Assembly: GCA_937931765.1 (NCBI GenBank) | Contig: CALHAO010000413.1 | Location: 1 to 17,145, forward strand | Direction: 5' to 3' | From: an uncultured Thiotrichaceae bacterium | Lineage (GTDB): Bacteria; Pseudomonadota; Gammaproteobacteria; Thiotrichales; Thiotrichaceae | DNA length: 17,145 nucleotides | In this document: piece by piece, positions 7,040-15,366 of the stretch | How the letters are laid out: each line of letters opens with the position of its first letter | Numbering within the stretch: the stretch's first letter is position 1 | The notes under the pieces: model-generated | Told to the model about the DNA's origin: nothing | Databases searched by the model: none | What the model saw: only the letters and a program-made list of their open reading frames with translations | Position numbers and translations under genes: made by a program

Positions 7040-9016
7040 TTACTTATACCCAAACAGATTCAAAGTAGTAATCAGTACCACCAAAAACAGAATCGTCATC
7101 ACACCACCCGCTTTCAGAAAGTCAGGCACCCGATAACCCGCAGGCCCCATAATCAGGGCGTTCACCTGGTGCGTCGGAATTAGGAATGAATTAGAGGTTG
7201 CTAATGCTACGATCAGGGCAAACACAGAAGGGTTAGCGCCAATACCGATAGCAATATTCACTGCCAGTGGCACTAACAACACGGTTGCGCCAACGTTGGA
7301 CATCACCAGCGTGAATATGGTCGCAAGAATAGCCAGCACCGCTTGTATGCCCCAGATAGGCAGGTCACCAACAACCGTCAATACCCCTTCGGCAATCCAT
7401 TTTGCCGTACCCGTCGATTCTACCGCGTATCCCAGCGGGATCAGGCTGGCCAGCAGAAATACTGTTTTCCAGGAAACTGCTTCGTAGGCTTCATCAATAT
7501 TGAGCACACCGGACAGTATCATGCCAATAGCACCAGTGAGTAGCGCGATGGACAGTTTCAGGTCGGTAAACAAGACCAGCGCCAGCGCGATACCGAAGAA
7601 GCCCAGTGCCCAGCCTAATTTGTTCGGGCGGACTTCTTCTTTACGCGGATAGTCTGCAGTGATAATAATGAAGTCACGGTCTTTTTCCAGTCTTTCCAAT
7701 GCATCCCAAGTGGTGTAAACCATAATCATGTCACCCGCCTGGAACGGCACTTTGCGGATTTCGTCGATATCTTCGTGTTCCTGATCTTCCGCGTAGATCA
7801 CTTCGCCATTCCGCAAAATAGCCATTAGTGAAATGCCGTAGCGCTTGCGCATCCAGACATCAATGGCTGACTTGCCAATCAACGAGGAGTCATTAGGGAT
7901 AACAATTTCTGCCATCCCTGACTGTTTATCAGATAGCAAATCGCCAAAAATGGGTGTGCCTCTGTGGATGATTAGCTTTTCACGGTCGATAAAGCTCTGC
8001 TCACGTTCCGGTAGTCCGACCAGTCCCAGTACGTGGCCTTCTTTAAATTCAAGATCACGATCCAGCGAGTCGACTCCGGCACGAACCTGTGAGCCTTCTT
8101 TCATGGCAATGACCCGGACATTACGTTCGGTTTCCACTTCCAGCAGCTTCCGCCCTAGTAACGGACTGTCTTTGCCGAGTTCTACTTCCAATAATTTAAA
8201 TTTAATATTGTAGGTGCGTTGCAGGTATTGCAGGGTGGTTTCGTGCTCAGTCTCACTTTCTTTAGCCACTGGCAACACGTAGCGACCTGCCAGCAGGAAG
8301 TACAGAATGCCGGTAATCACCAACGTCAAACCAATCGGTGTGACTGAAAATAATTCCCAGGTGTGCATTTGATTGGCACTATCCAGCGTTTGATTAGAGG
8401 TGAGGATCAGGTCATTCAGCAGGATCAATGGGCTGGAGCCAATCATGGTGACGGTGCCACCGAGAATAGCACAGAAGCCCATTGGCATTAGCAGGCGTGA
8501 TTTTGGAATACCAGAACGATTGGAAATACGGCTGACTACCGGTAGAAATAGAGCAGCGGCCCCCACGTTCTGCATAAAAGAAGAGATAATACCGACAGTG
8601 CCGGAGATAATCGGAATAATGCGTTTTTCTGTTTTGCCACCCACTTTAAGAATAAAAACGGCGACTTGTGACATGAGTCCGGTTTTGTCGAGACCCGCAC
8701 CGATGATCATCACGGCAATAATGGAGATGACCGCATTACTGGAAAAGCCGTTAAATAAGCTATCAGCAGGTACCATGGCTTCGTCCAGCCCCATGATGGG
8801 GGCGAACAGCGCGGTTAAGCCTAATAAAACCATGATGACAATGGCAGCGACATCAACATCCACCACCTCAAAGGCAAACAGGTAGACAGTCAACAGCAAA
8901 ATGGCCATCGCCCAGGCGACACCTGTTGTCGGTACTATGGTGGTTACATATAGCGCGATGACTAAAAAGACCCCCGCAGCAATCAGCTTTTTTAGCACTG
9001 CTTTACTTATTCCCAC
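7040..9016 (-). CDS. SLC13/DASS-family permease with two RCK_C (TrkA-C) domains
   Basis: This inner-membrane anion transporter has about 658 residues. It is built as N-terminal membrane half, cytoplasmic insert, C-terminal membrane half. The insert carries two RCK_C domains, at about residues 275-340 (LLEVELGKDSPLLGRKLLEV...) and 367-440 (MAEIVIPNDSSLIGKSAIDV...). The re-entrant hairpins typical of the fold are seen as SSFMQNVGAAALFLPV and, in the second half, FTLVMSNVGATVLLVP. The end has the family segment SNSFLIPTHQVNALIMGPAGY. Members move sulfate, dicarboxylates or related anions; the substrate is not resolved here. There is no ATG: I choose the GTG at 9016 because GGGAG lies 8 bases upstream. 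GTG 9034 is possible but lacks a site. The gene stands alone. Confidence 0.9.
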   Translation of the reverse strand: MGISKAVLKKLIAAGVFLVIALYVTTIVPTTGVAWAMAILLLTVYLFAFEVVDVDVAAIVIMVLLGLTALFAPIMGLDEAMVPADSLFNGFSSNAVISIIAVMIIGAGLDKTGLMSQVAVFILKVGGKTEKRIIPIISGTVGIISSFMQNVGAAALFLPVVSRISNRSGIPKSRLLMPMGFCAILGGTVTMIGSSPLILLNDLILTSNQTLDSANQMHTWELFSVTPIGLTLVITGILYFLLAGRYVLPVAKESETEHETTLQYLQRTYNIKFKLLEVELGKDSPLLGRKLLEVETERNVRVIAMKEGSQVRAGVDSLDRDLEFKEGHVLGLVGLPEREQSFIDREKLIIHRGTPIFGDLLSDKQSGMAEIVIPNDSSLIGKSAIDVWMRKRYGISLMAILRNGEVIYAEDQEHEDIDEIRKVPFQAGDMIMVYTTWDALERLEKDRDFIIITADYPRKEEVRPNKLGWALGFFGIALALVLFTDLKLSIALLTGAIGMILSGVLNIDEAYEAVSWKTVFLLASLIPLGYAVESTGTAKWIAEGVLTVVGDLPIWGIQAVLAILATIFTLVMSNVGATVLLVPLAVNIAIGIGANPSVFALIVALATSNSFLIPTHQVNALIMGPAGYRVPDFLKAGGVMTILFLVVLITTLNLFGYK

Positions 9017-9145
9017 GGCATTCACTCCCAACACCTATAAAAAGTGTGTGAATAGTACCGGATTCTAATAAAGAATTCCCTTATATTGCTTATTTAATTT
9101 TTTTATGTGTGGACGAAGAGGAGTAATAAGGAAGGGTGCAATAAT

Positions 9146-9173
9146 AGCCTGAATTTCCAACGACAATTAGGCT
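9146..9173 (-). terminator. Probable terminator after the App1-type gene
   Basis: Read on the minus strand, AGCCTAATT pairs with AATTCAGGCT around a short loop with one bulged C. The hairpin begins two bases after the stop codon and is followed by AUUAUUG. It would end the der-app1 transcript. The remaining gap up to 9016 is A+T-rich and contains an imperfect repeat (GGATTCT at 9060-9066, AGAATTCC at 9072-9079) upstream of the permease start. Confidence 0.45.
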
Positions 9174-9174
9174 G

Positions 9175-10263
9175 TTAGATATAACCTTGGGCTGAAGCAT
9201 GTGTCATGGCTGCTTTTGTATCGGCTACCAATAACATGTCTATACCGTATTTACCCATATCGTTTGCCATTTGCTGGATAGCATCAGTACGCTGTTCACT
9301 CTGGCTGACGTCGCGAATATAAATAGCTTGCACCTGTTTGGGGCGGGCTGTGACTATTTCAGCATAAATTTCCGGGTCATATTGACCGCTGTCACCAATG
9401 AGAATAAAGGGTAGTTCGGGGTAAGTGGACATGACGTTATTGATTTGAGCCAGCTTGTGTTTATGATGGCTGGACTGGAATACTTGTTCTGCATTCATAC
9501 CAAAATCCCGTAGCATCAACGGGCCTGCCGGAATGCCATTCAGCTGCATAAACTCGATCAGAAAGTCATATAGATTCCAGGGGCTGCTGGATACATAGAA
9601 AATAGGCCGGGAAGCCTTGGATGAGGTATTGCCTTGCGTTAATGCCTGATAAAACTCAGCCACACCTTCAAAGGGCAGGCGCGTGGCCGGACTTTGTGTG
9701 AAAGTTAGTTGTGCCATCGCCAGCAGACTGGTGGCATTTGTCACCATGATAGTGTCGTCAATATCACTGATAATACCGAAGTCACAATCCGGAGACGGCA
9801 GTAATACCTTTGCTTCTACCGGTGCAGTTACAGCAGATAACATAGGTTGAGGTGGTACCTCGATGCTTATCTCATGCCATAGCTGTGTTTTATCCAGATT
9901 ATCCGGTGTTGGCACACTGATGGTGAAATAACCTTCCTCATCAGTTGTTACGTTGAATGTCTGACCCTGAAAATGAGCGATGAGCTTGAGACCAGGCACT
10001 TCATTGCTATCAAAACGTTGATAGGCAGCAGTCAGATTCTTCCAAAGTGACTCTTGGCTGGTTTGGTTGATAGTGCCTTTTTCTTCAAGCACACGTCCTT
10101 TGATAAATAGGGTGTCTTCATTGCCATAGCCGTTATAAGGCACAACCTGCAGAGGCTGGTCGTATTTTAGTCTTTTTTTCAGCTTGTAGCGCAAGTCGTC
10201 GAAACGTGTTTCAACCGAATGCCCCAGTTGCCTTGCGGTGTCAGTCCAGCTATTTGTACTCAT
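9175..10263 (-). CDS. DUF2183 / App1-type phosphatidate phosphatase domain protein
   Basis: The 362-residue protein carries the HAD-like DxDxT phosphatase motif as SDIDDT (D167, D169, T171), the phosphate-contact segment FYVSSSPWNLYDFL at about 223-236, and the acidic GDSGQYDPE motif at 291-299. All three are characteristic of the App1 catalytic domain, named after the yeast phosphatidate phosphatase. An N-terminal beta-rich region (about 38-160, GRVLEEKG... EEGYFTISVP) is also typical of bacterial members. No signal peptide is visible, so it is predicted to be cytoplasmic. The substrate in bacteria is unproven. The ATG lies one base after the stop of der, so the gene is probably translated with der. 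A hairpin follows its stop. Confidence 0.87.
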   Translation of the reverse strand: MSTNSWTDTARQLGHSVETRFDDLRYKLKKRLKYDQPLQVVPYNGYGNEDTLFIKGRVLEEKGTINQTSQESLWKNLTAAYQRFDSNEVPGLKLIAHFQGQTFNVTTDEEGYFTISVPTPDNLDKTQLWHEISIEVPPQPMLSAVTAPVEAKVLLPSPDCDFGIISDIDDTIMVTNATSLLAMAQLTFTQSPATRLPFEGVAEFYQALTQGNTSSKASRPIFYVSSSPWNLYDFLIEFMQLNGIPAGPLMLRDFGMNAEQVFQSSHHKHKLAQINNVMSTYPELPFILIGDSGQYDPEIYAEIVTARPKQVQAIYIRDVSQSEQRTDAIQQMANDMGKYGIDMLLVADTKAAMTHASAQGYI

Positions 10264-10264
10264 A

Positions 10265-11659
10265 TTACTTACGTTTTTTCACAAACTTCATCAGGCGCTT
10301 TTTCTTATATTGTTGACGCGGTGTCAGTTTATTCCGGCGACCTTCATACGGGTTATCACCAGTTTTAAATTCCAGTTTAACCTGTGTGCCTACCAGTTTC
10401 AGTGTTTGTCTGAAGTAGTTGATCAGGTAGCGCTGGTAGGTGTTGGGCACCTTTTCAGTCTGGTTGCCATGAATAATCACCAAAAATGGATTGCTACCAC
10501 CCTGATGCGCATAGCGTAATTTAATGCGTCGACCATTGACCAGTGGTGGCTGATGTACATCCAGTGCGGTTTCCATAATCCGTGTCAGGCGCGACGTTGG
10601 CACTTTGATCATCGCTGAGTCATAACAACTATGAATCGACTTATACAGCAAGCCAACCCCGGTACCATGTAAAGCTGAGATAAAGTGACGCTCAGCAAAA
10701 TCCAGGAAGGGCAATTTCACATCCAGCTGATCTTTAATGCGCTCACGCTCATCTGAATCCATGCCATCCCATTTATTGATTGCCAGTATTAATGAACGGC
10801 CAGCATCCAGTACCAAACCCAATAAGTGTGCGTCCTGCTCAGTAATTGCATCATGCGCATCGACCAGCATAATCACCACGTGTGCGGCTTTGATAGCTTC
10901 CAATGTTTTGATAATACTGAATTTTTCGACGGTTTCATTCACCCGCGCCCGGCGACGTACGCCAGCGGTATCGATCAGTGTGTATTTCTGACCTTCGCGC
11001 TCAAAGGGAATGAAAATACTGTCACGTGTTGTGCCGGGTTTATCAAAAGCAATCACCCGTTCTTCGCCCAGAATACGATTTACCAGAGTCGATTTACCGA
11101 CATTCGGACGACCAACAAACGCGATACGGATGCTGTCATCATCTTCCGGTATTTCTTCTGTGCCATCATCCGGAAAGTGTGCCAGTACCTTTTCCAGCAT
11201 TTGAGTCACACCGCGATTATGTACGGCAGCGATAGCAAATACCTGAGTAAAGCCCAGTGAGAAGAATTCTACGGAAGCCTGATCAGGGTCAACACGGTCA
11301 GTTTTATTGATTAGCAGAAAAACAGGTTTGCCGGTTTGACGCACGTGATCAGCAATTTGCTGATCCCCTGCATTCATGCCCTGTTTGCCATCGACGATAA
11401 ACAAAATACCGTCAGCTTCATCAATAGCTGCCAGTGTTTGTTTGGCCATGTACTCATCAATACCTTCCTGCTCACCACTTAAGCCGCCGGTATCAATCAC
11501 CAGATAATCGCGCTCGAATGCTTCACCTGTGCCGTATTTACGGTCGCGGGTTAAGCCGGGAAAGTTGGCTACCAGCGCGTCCCGTGAATGGGTCAGGCGA
11601 TTAAACAGTGTGGACTTGCCTACATTCGGGCGTCCGATAAGAGCGAGAGCTGGTTTCAT
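10265..11659 (-). CDS. der: Ribosome-biogenesis GTPase Der (EngA)
   Basis: Der is an essential double GTPase that assists 50S ribosomal subunit assembly. The 464-residue product has two G domains in tandem: the first with GRPNVGKS at 9-16, DTGG at 56-59 and NKTD at 118-121; the second with GRPNVGKS at 183-190, a DTAG motif and NKWD. A KH-like domain follows (about 360-440), ending in a basic tail rich in Lys and Arg that suits rRNA binding. The length is normal for proteobacteria. It overlaps nothing and is followed by the App1-type gene after one base. In E. coli bamB lies directly upstream; here a 120-base non-coding gap separates it from yfgM. Confidence 0.98.
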   Translation of the reverse strand: MKPALALIGRPNVGKSTLFNRLTHSRDALVANFPGLTRDRKYGTGEAFERDYLVIDTGGLSGEQEGIDEYMAKQTLAAIDEADGILFIVDGKQGMNAGDQQIADHVRQTGKPVFLLINKTDRVDPDQASVEFFSLGFTQVFAIAAVHNRGVTQMLEKVLAHFPDDGTEEIPEDDDSIRIAFVGRPNVGKSTLVNRILGEERVIAFDKPGTTRDSIFIPFEREGQKYTLIDTAGVRRRARVNETVEKFSIIKTLEAIKAAHVVIMLVDAHDAITEQDAHLLGLVLDAGRSLILAINKWDGMDSDERERIKDQLDVKLPFLDFAERHFISALHGTGVGLLYKSIHSCYDSAMIKVPTSRLTRIMETALDVHQPPLVNGRRIKLRYAHQGGSNPFLVIIHGNQTEKVPNTYQRYLINYFRQTLKLVGTQVKLEFKTGDNPYEGRRNKLTPRQQYKKKRLMKFVKKRK

Positions 11660-11677
11660 GATCAGGGGTATCTCTGG

Positions 11678-11706
11678 TTAATACAGTACATCAATGTTGC
11701 TCACAA
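11678..11706 (-). promoter_or_regulatory. Possible sigma70-type promoter of der
   Basis: On the minus strand TTGTGA (11706-11701) is followed after 17 bases by TATTAA (11683-11678). Each box has four of six consensus matches and the spacer is optimal. Transcription would begin very close to the der ATG. It lies in the 120-base gap between yfgM and der, the only sizeable gap there. Confidence 0.3.
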
Positions 11707-11779
11707 GAGCGACGGGCGGCAAGGATACCACTTTTACCCAAGTGTGAACTAACATTTCCGTATCGCTTACCAGGCTTTA

Positions 11780-12397
11780 TCAGGCACCTTTACCTAGGTT
11801 GTCGAGTTTCATCTGAATCAGCTCATTAGCGCCGCCGTCAGTCAGAATGGCACGTTCATAAGCCTTGCGCGCATCATCAACTTTACTTTGTGCTGCGAAA
11901 ATATCACCACGCAACTCGTCTAATAATGATTCAAAACCATCACCATAGTCGTATTTGGTCAGTGCCAGTGCCTCATCGTATTTTTTCATGGCGATATGAA
12001 CACGAGCCAGACGTAAACGAGCGACTTCCTGGTATTCGGCCTCAGAGCTGTTATCAATCACCCATTGTAATGCCGTTGCTGCTTCCTGATCTTTGCCTTC
12101 TTCTGCATGCAATTTCGCTGATTGCAGAGCAGCCATAGCTGCATAAGGCGTGGAGCTGTAATTATCCCGCAGATTTGCCAGCTGTTGTTGTGCTACGGCT
12201 TTGTCCGCTTCGCGGGAGGCAATAAGGTAATCTGCTGATGCGGCTTCGGCGTTCTGGATTTTATTACTCTGCCAGTATTCCCAGCCGAATAAACCTGCGA
12301 TCGCTAGTGCAACACCTGCAATGACAGAGGTACCATTCTCTTTCCACCATCTTTTGATGTCTTCTGCTTTTTCTTCGTCTGTTTTGAAATCAGTCAT
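11780..12397 (-). CDS. yfgM: YfgM-type membrane-anchored TPR protein
   Basis: YfgM is an inner-membrane protein with a periplasmic TPR domain. In E. coli it binds PpiD at the SecYEG translocon and helps hand over secreted proteins. The 205-residue product has the expected short cytoplasmic N-terminus (TDEEKAEDIKRWWKENG), one membrane helix at about 23-42, then helical repeats to the end, including AAMAALQSAKLHAEEG, EVARLRLARVHIAMKKYDEALAL and SKVDDARKAYERAI. The position between hisS and der is conserved in gammaproteobacteria. A long hairpin separates it from hisS, and bamB, its usual downstream neighbour, is missing. A GGGG about 10 bases before the ATG is the only ribosome-site candidate. 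Confidence 0.93.
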   Translation of the reverse strand: MTDFKTDEEKAEDIKRWWKENGTSVIAGVALAIAGLFGWEYWQSNKIQNAEAASADYLIASREADKAVAQQQLANLRDNYSSTPYAAMAALQSAKLHAEEGKDQEAATALQWVIDNSSEAEYQEVARLRLARVHIAMKKYDEALALTKYDYGDGFESLLDELRGDIFAAQSKVDDARKAYERAILTDGGANELIQMKLDNLGKGA

Positions 12398-12448
12398 GCT
12401 CTATCAAGCCCCTACGCTTAAAATTTATTTATTAGTCCAACAAAATAC

Positions 12449-12497
12449 ACCTGTAAATGTTTTCGGCGAGCTTTAGCTGCTGAAAATATTTACAGGT
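12449..12497. terminator. Long hairpin between hisS and yfgM (terminator or attenuator)
   Basis: ACCTGTAAATGTTTTCGGC (12449-12467) pairs with GCTGAAAATATTTACAGGT (12479-12497), giving 19 pairs around an 11-base loop that itself holds an AGCT/AGCT repeat. On the minus-strand RNA two pairs become A-C mismatches; on the plus strand they are G-U, so the fold is complete there. On the minus strand the stem is followed by GUAUUUUGUUGG, a modest U-rich stretch. Confidence 0.55.
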
Positions 12498-12503
12498 TGT
12501 TTA

Positions 12504-13775
12504 TTATAAAAGTGATTGTAGCTGTTCTGCCAGTCCATCAATAGCCATTATTTGTTGTTGTGCGTCTTTATCACGCAATGGCTTAATATTGATCTGGCCA
12601 TTTCTGACTTCATCCTCACCCATAATGAGTGCATAAGTAGCGGTTGATTTATCAGCCCGTTTCATTTGTGACTTGAAGCTGCCGCCACCAGCATTCATCA
12701 ATAATTGCAAACCCGGTAGCGCAGTGCGCAGCTTTTCTGCCAATGCCATGCCTGCCTGGATAGCTTCATTGCCCACCAGAACCATGTATATATCGGTGGT
12801 GATTGGCTGGTTTTCAATACCCTGAGCCTGCATTAATTCCAGCAGGCGCTCAGTACCCATAGCAAAACCGCAGCCTGGTGTTGGTTTACCACCCAGTTGC
12901 TCAACAAGCCCGTCATAACGGCCACCACCACAAACTGTACCCTGAGCACCTAACTCATCAGTAATCCACTCGAATACAGTACGGGTATAATAATCCAAGC
13001 CCCGAACCAGTCTTGGATTAATAATGTAGTCGATGCCCATCATGTCCAGCATGCGGCACAAATCAGCAAAATGATCTGCTGATTCCTGATCCAGATGATC
13101 ATGTAAATCCGGTGCTGCTGCAACGAGATCACGCATCGCCGGATTTTTGGTGTCCAGAATGCGCAGCGGATTAGTGTGTAAGCGGCGTTTTGAATCTTCG
13201 TCAAGTAGCTCTTCGTGTGCACTAAAATGTTCAGTTAATAAAGCACGATAAGCCGCACGCGATTCCGGAGTCCCCAGAGAATTAAGCTCAAGACGAATAT
13301 TTTTCAGCCCCAATCGTTGCCATAACCGTGCGGTCATCGCAATGAGTTCGGCATCAATATCCGGGCCGGGTATATTAAAGGTTTCAGCGCCTACCTGATG
13401 GAATTGTCTGTAACGGCCTTTTTGTGGGCGTTCACGACGAAACATTGGCCCGGCATACCAAATGCGTTGCTGTTGGTTATGCAACAAGCCATGTTGTATG
13501 CAGGCCCGCACGCAGCTAGCCGTGTTTTCGGGCCGTAAAGCAATGCTATCGCCATTGCGGTCAGCAAAGGCATACATTTCTTTTTCGACTATATCTGTTA
13601 CCTCACCGACACCGCGATGAAATAACTCAGTAGATTCCAGAATAGGGGTGCGAATCTCACTGTAACCGTATTCGGCCAGCAGGGTACGTACCGTTTCTTC
13701 AAGGTGTTGCCACGCAGCAGACTGCTCTGGCAGGATGTCATGCACCCCGCGAATAGATTGAATGTTCTTTGCCAT
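12504..13775 (-). CDS. hisS: Histidyl-tRNA synthetase
   Basis: This cytoplasmic class II aminoacyl-tRNA synthetase charges tRNA-His. The 423-residue length is normal. It opens with the typical IQSIRGVHDILPEQ. It has LRPENTA at 80-86, motif 2 FRRERPQKGRYRQFHQ at about 112-127, and the histidine-specific elements LVRGLDYYTRTVFEW (about 257-271) and GGGRYDGL. Motif 3 is GFAMGTERLLEL, and the anticodon-binding domain fills roughly the last 95 residues. Its ATG is 8 bases after the rodZ stop, with only a weak ribosome site, so translation may be coupled to rodZ. In E. coli ispG lies between rodZ and hisS; it is absent here. Confidence 0.98.
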   Translation of the reverse strand: MAKNIQSIRGVHDILPEQSAAWQHLEETVRTLLAEYGYSEIRTPILESTELFHRGVGEVTDIVEKEMYAFADRNGDSIALRPENTASCVRACIQHGLLHNQQQRIWYAGPMFRRERPQKGRYRQFHQVGAETFNIPGPDIDAELIAMTARLWQRLGLKNIRLELNSLGTPESRAAYRALLTEHFSAHEELLDEDSKRRLHTNPLRILDTKNPAMRDLVAAAPDLHDHLDQESADHFADLCRMLDMMGIDYIINPRLVRGLDYYTRTVFEWITDELGAQGTVCGGGRYDGLVEQLGGKPTPGCGFAMGTERLLELMQAQGIENQPITTDIYMVLVGNEAIQAGMALAEKLRTALPGLQLLMNAGGGSFKSQMKRADKSTATYALIMGEDEVRNGQINIKPLRDKDAQQQIMAIDGLAEQLQSLL

Positions 13776-13783
13776 AAGGTTTC

Positions 13784-15352
13784 TTAGTTAGCCCTGAATG
13801 TAGATACGCTACCGCGTGTATAAGGCTTTTGGTCAATAAGCTGGCCGTTCAGGTAAATTTGTACACCTGGTGCATTACCCACTTTAAATTGCAGTGGTGT
13901 GGAGGCCTTAAGCTCTTTGCGGGTACCGGCAGCGTTTAATGCGCCGAAAATGGTTTTGCCTCTGCCGTCTTTGATGGACATCCAGACATCCTGAGTAAAC
14001 ACCAGTCTAATTAATACACTGCCATCAATAGGTTGCTGGAATTTATCTTCTTTCTTGGCTGCTTCAGCTTGTTGAGCAGCGAGTTTGTCGGCTTCAGCCT
14101 TTTCGGCGGCGGCTTTCTCAGCAGCAGCCTGTTCCTGCTGTTGTTTAGCAGCGGCGGCGGCCTCAGCTTCAGCGGCTGCTACAGCCTGTGCCGTGTCAGC
14201 GTCAGTATCCGTTGCCGGAGTGTCTGTATTGCTAGCTGTCGTGTCGGTCTGCTCAGTATTTGGATCAGCTACCGCATCCTGTGTTTTATCTGCAGCAGCA
14301 CTTTCGCTTGTTGATTCGGTGGTATCAGTATCAGTTGCTTCGGCTGCCTTGGTTGCATCTTCGGCAGGTGTATCTGATTCTGTGGCATTGGTAGCTTGCT
14401 CAGGCGTTTCATCCTGTGCAGCCGTTTCGGTGTTGTCCGTTGCAGGCTCTGTGTTTTGATCTTCAGTGGTTGAATCGCCAGCTGGCTGATTTAATGCTAA
14501 TTGTTCACTATTATCAGCTGTTGCGGTGTCACTGTTGCTGGCTGCATTATCAGTATTTCCAGTGCCTGCTGCTTCCTGCGTACTATTATCTTGTGCTGCA
14601 TTATTAGCTTCGGCTTCAGCCTTTTGTCTGGCAGCCGCTGCTGCTGCCAGCTTTTGATTTTGTGGTTCGGAGAATGATTGCCAGGTATCGCTGGCCCACT
14701 GACTTACCGCCGGAATCATGGACAACACAACCAACAGCATGACGATCATCGAAAAACCGGCTAATTTGATCGTAGTGGGTGATACCGCTTTTTTGCTATT
14801 GGGTTGGTAACGTGGTGTTACCGGTGTGAATGATGCAATATCTTTGGGGTCAGCGCCACGCAGTGTTTCATAGTGATTAATGAGATTAGTTGAATCACTT
14901 TCATTCAGGCGGGCATAACTGCGTAGGTAACCACGTACATACGGTGGATCAGGCAGGTCAGCAAAACTCTCAGATTCCAGTGCTTTAACCACTGACAAAG
15001 GCAGGCGCATTTCCTGAGCAGCATCTTCAATCGAAATGTCTGCTTCTTCACGGCATTTTTTCAGTGCTCTGGACAGAGAGCCTGGCGCGATAATCGAATA
15101 ATCAGGTTCTTCTTCAACCGGCTCTGGCTCTTCAGGTACGACCTCTACGATTTCTTGCACCACTTCTTCGGGTAAATCTGTGGATGGGTTGTCTAAGGTC
15201 TGGTTTATGTCACTGCTTATATTCTGAGTGTCATCGTTGCCAGGTACTTCGGTTGCTATTTCCTCATTATTATCAGGGGATTTAATCAGCGTTGCATCAT
15301 TTTTATCAACAGACTCTGCTTCCATGTCCTGCGCTGTTGTTCTATTTGTCAC
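13784..15352 (-). CDS. rodZ: Cell-shape protein RodZ, enlarged form
   Basis: RodZ links MreB filaments to the elongation machinery across the inner membrane. The 522-residue product has a Cro/CI-type helix-turn-helix domain (about 90-158, from GSLSRALKKCREEADIS), a membrane helix (about 195-214), a very long linker and a C-terminal beta-rich DUF4115 domain (about 445-522). It is far longer than E. coli RodZ (337 residues). The extra length is an acidic N-terminal extension of about 88 residues and a linker of about 210 residues. The linker is an Ala/Thr/Asp/Glu-rich middle flanked by Ala/Lys/Gln-rich coils like those of TolA. I start at the GTG at 15352, because GGAG lies 6 bases upstream; a TTG at 15358 would touch the site. 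It follows pilW closely. Confidence 0.92.
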   Translation of the reverse strand: MTNRTTAQDMEAESVDKNDATLIKSPDNNEEIATEVPGNDDTQNISSDINQTLDNPSTDLPEEVVQEIVEVVPEEPEPVEEEPDYSIIAPGSLSRALKKCREEADISIEDAAQEMRLPLSVVKALESESFADLPDPPYVRGYLRSYARLNESDSTNLINHYETLRGADPKDIASFTPVTPRYQPNSKKAVSPTTIKLAGFSMIVMLLVVLSMIPAVSQWASDTWQSFSEPQNQKLAAAAAARQKAEAEANNAAQDNSTQEAAGTGNTDNAASNSDTATADNSEQLALNQPAGDSTTEDQNTEPATDNTETAAQDETPEQATNATESDTPAEDATKAAEATDTDTTESTSESAAADKTQDAVADPNTEQTDTTASNTDTPATDTDADTAQAVAAAEAEAAAAAKQQQEQAAAEKAAAEKAEADKLAAQQAEAAKKEDKFQQPIDGSVLIRLVFTQDVWMSIKDGRGKTIFGALNAAGTRKELKASTPLQFKVGNAPGVQIYLNGQLIDQKPYTRGSVSTFRAN

Positions 15353-15366
15353 ACTCAACTCCGATT

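Noticed and set aside
8400..8885. Plus-strand open frame of 161 codons opposite the SLC13 permease
   Set aside because: Its low-complexity translation rich in Met, Ile, Thr and Pro is what antisense of hydrophobic membrane codons gives; the minus-strand permease is certain.
14033..14459. Plus-strand frames giving Ser/Ala/Cys/Val-rich proteins
   Set aside because: They are antisense of the repetitive Ala/Thr/Asp-rich linker of RodZ; composition explains them.
14085..14660. Apparent nucleotide repeat block
   Set aside because: The repetition follows from GCA/GCT/GAA-rich codons of the RodZ linker and does not form a regular tandem unit or CRISPR-like spacing.
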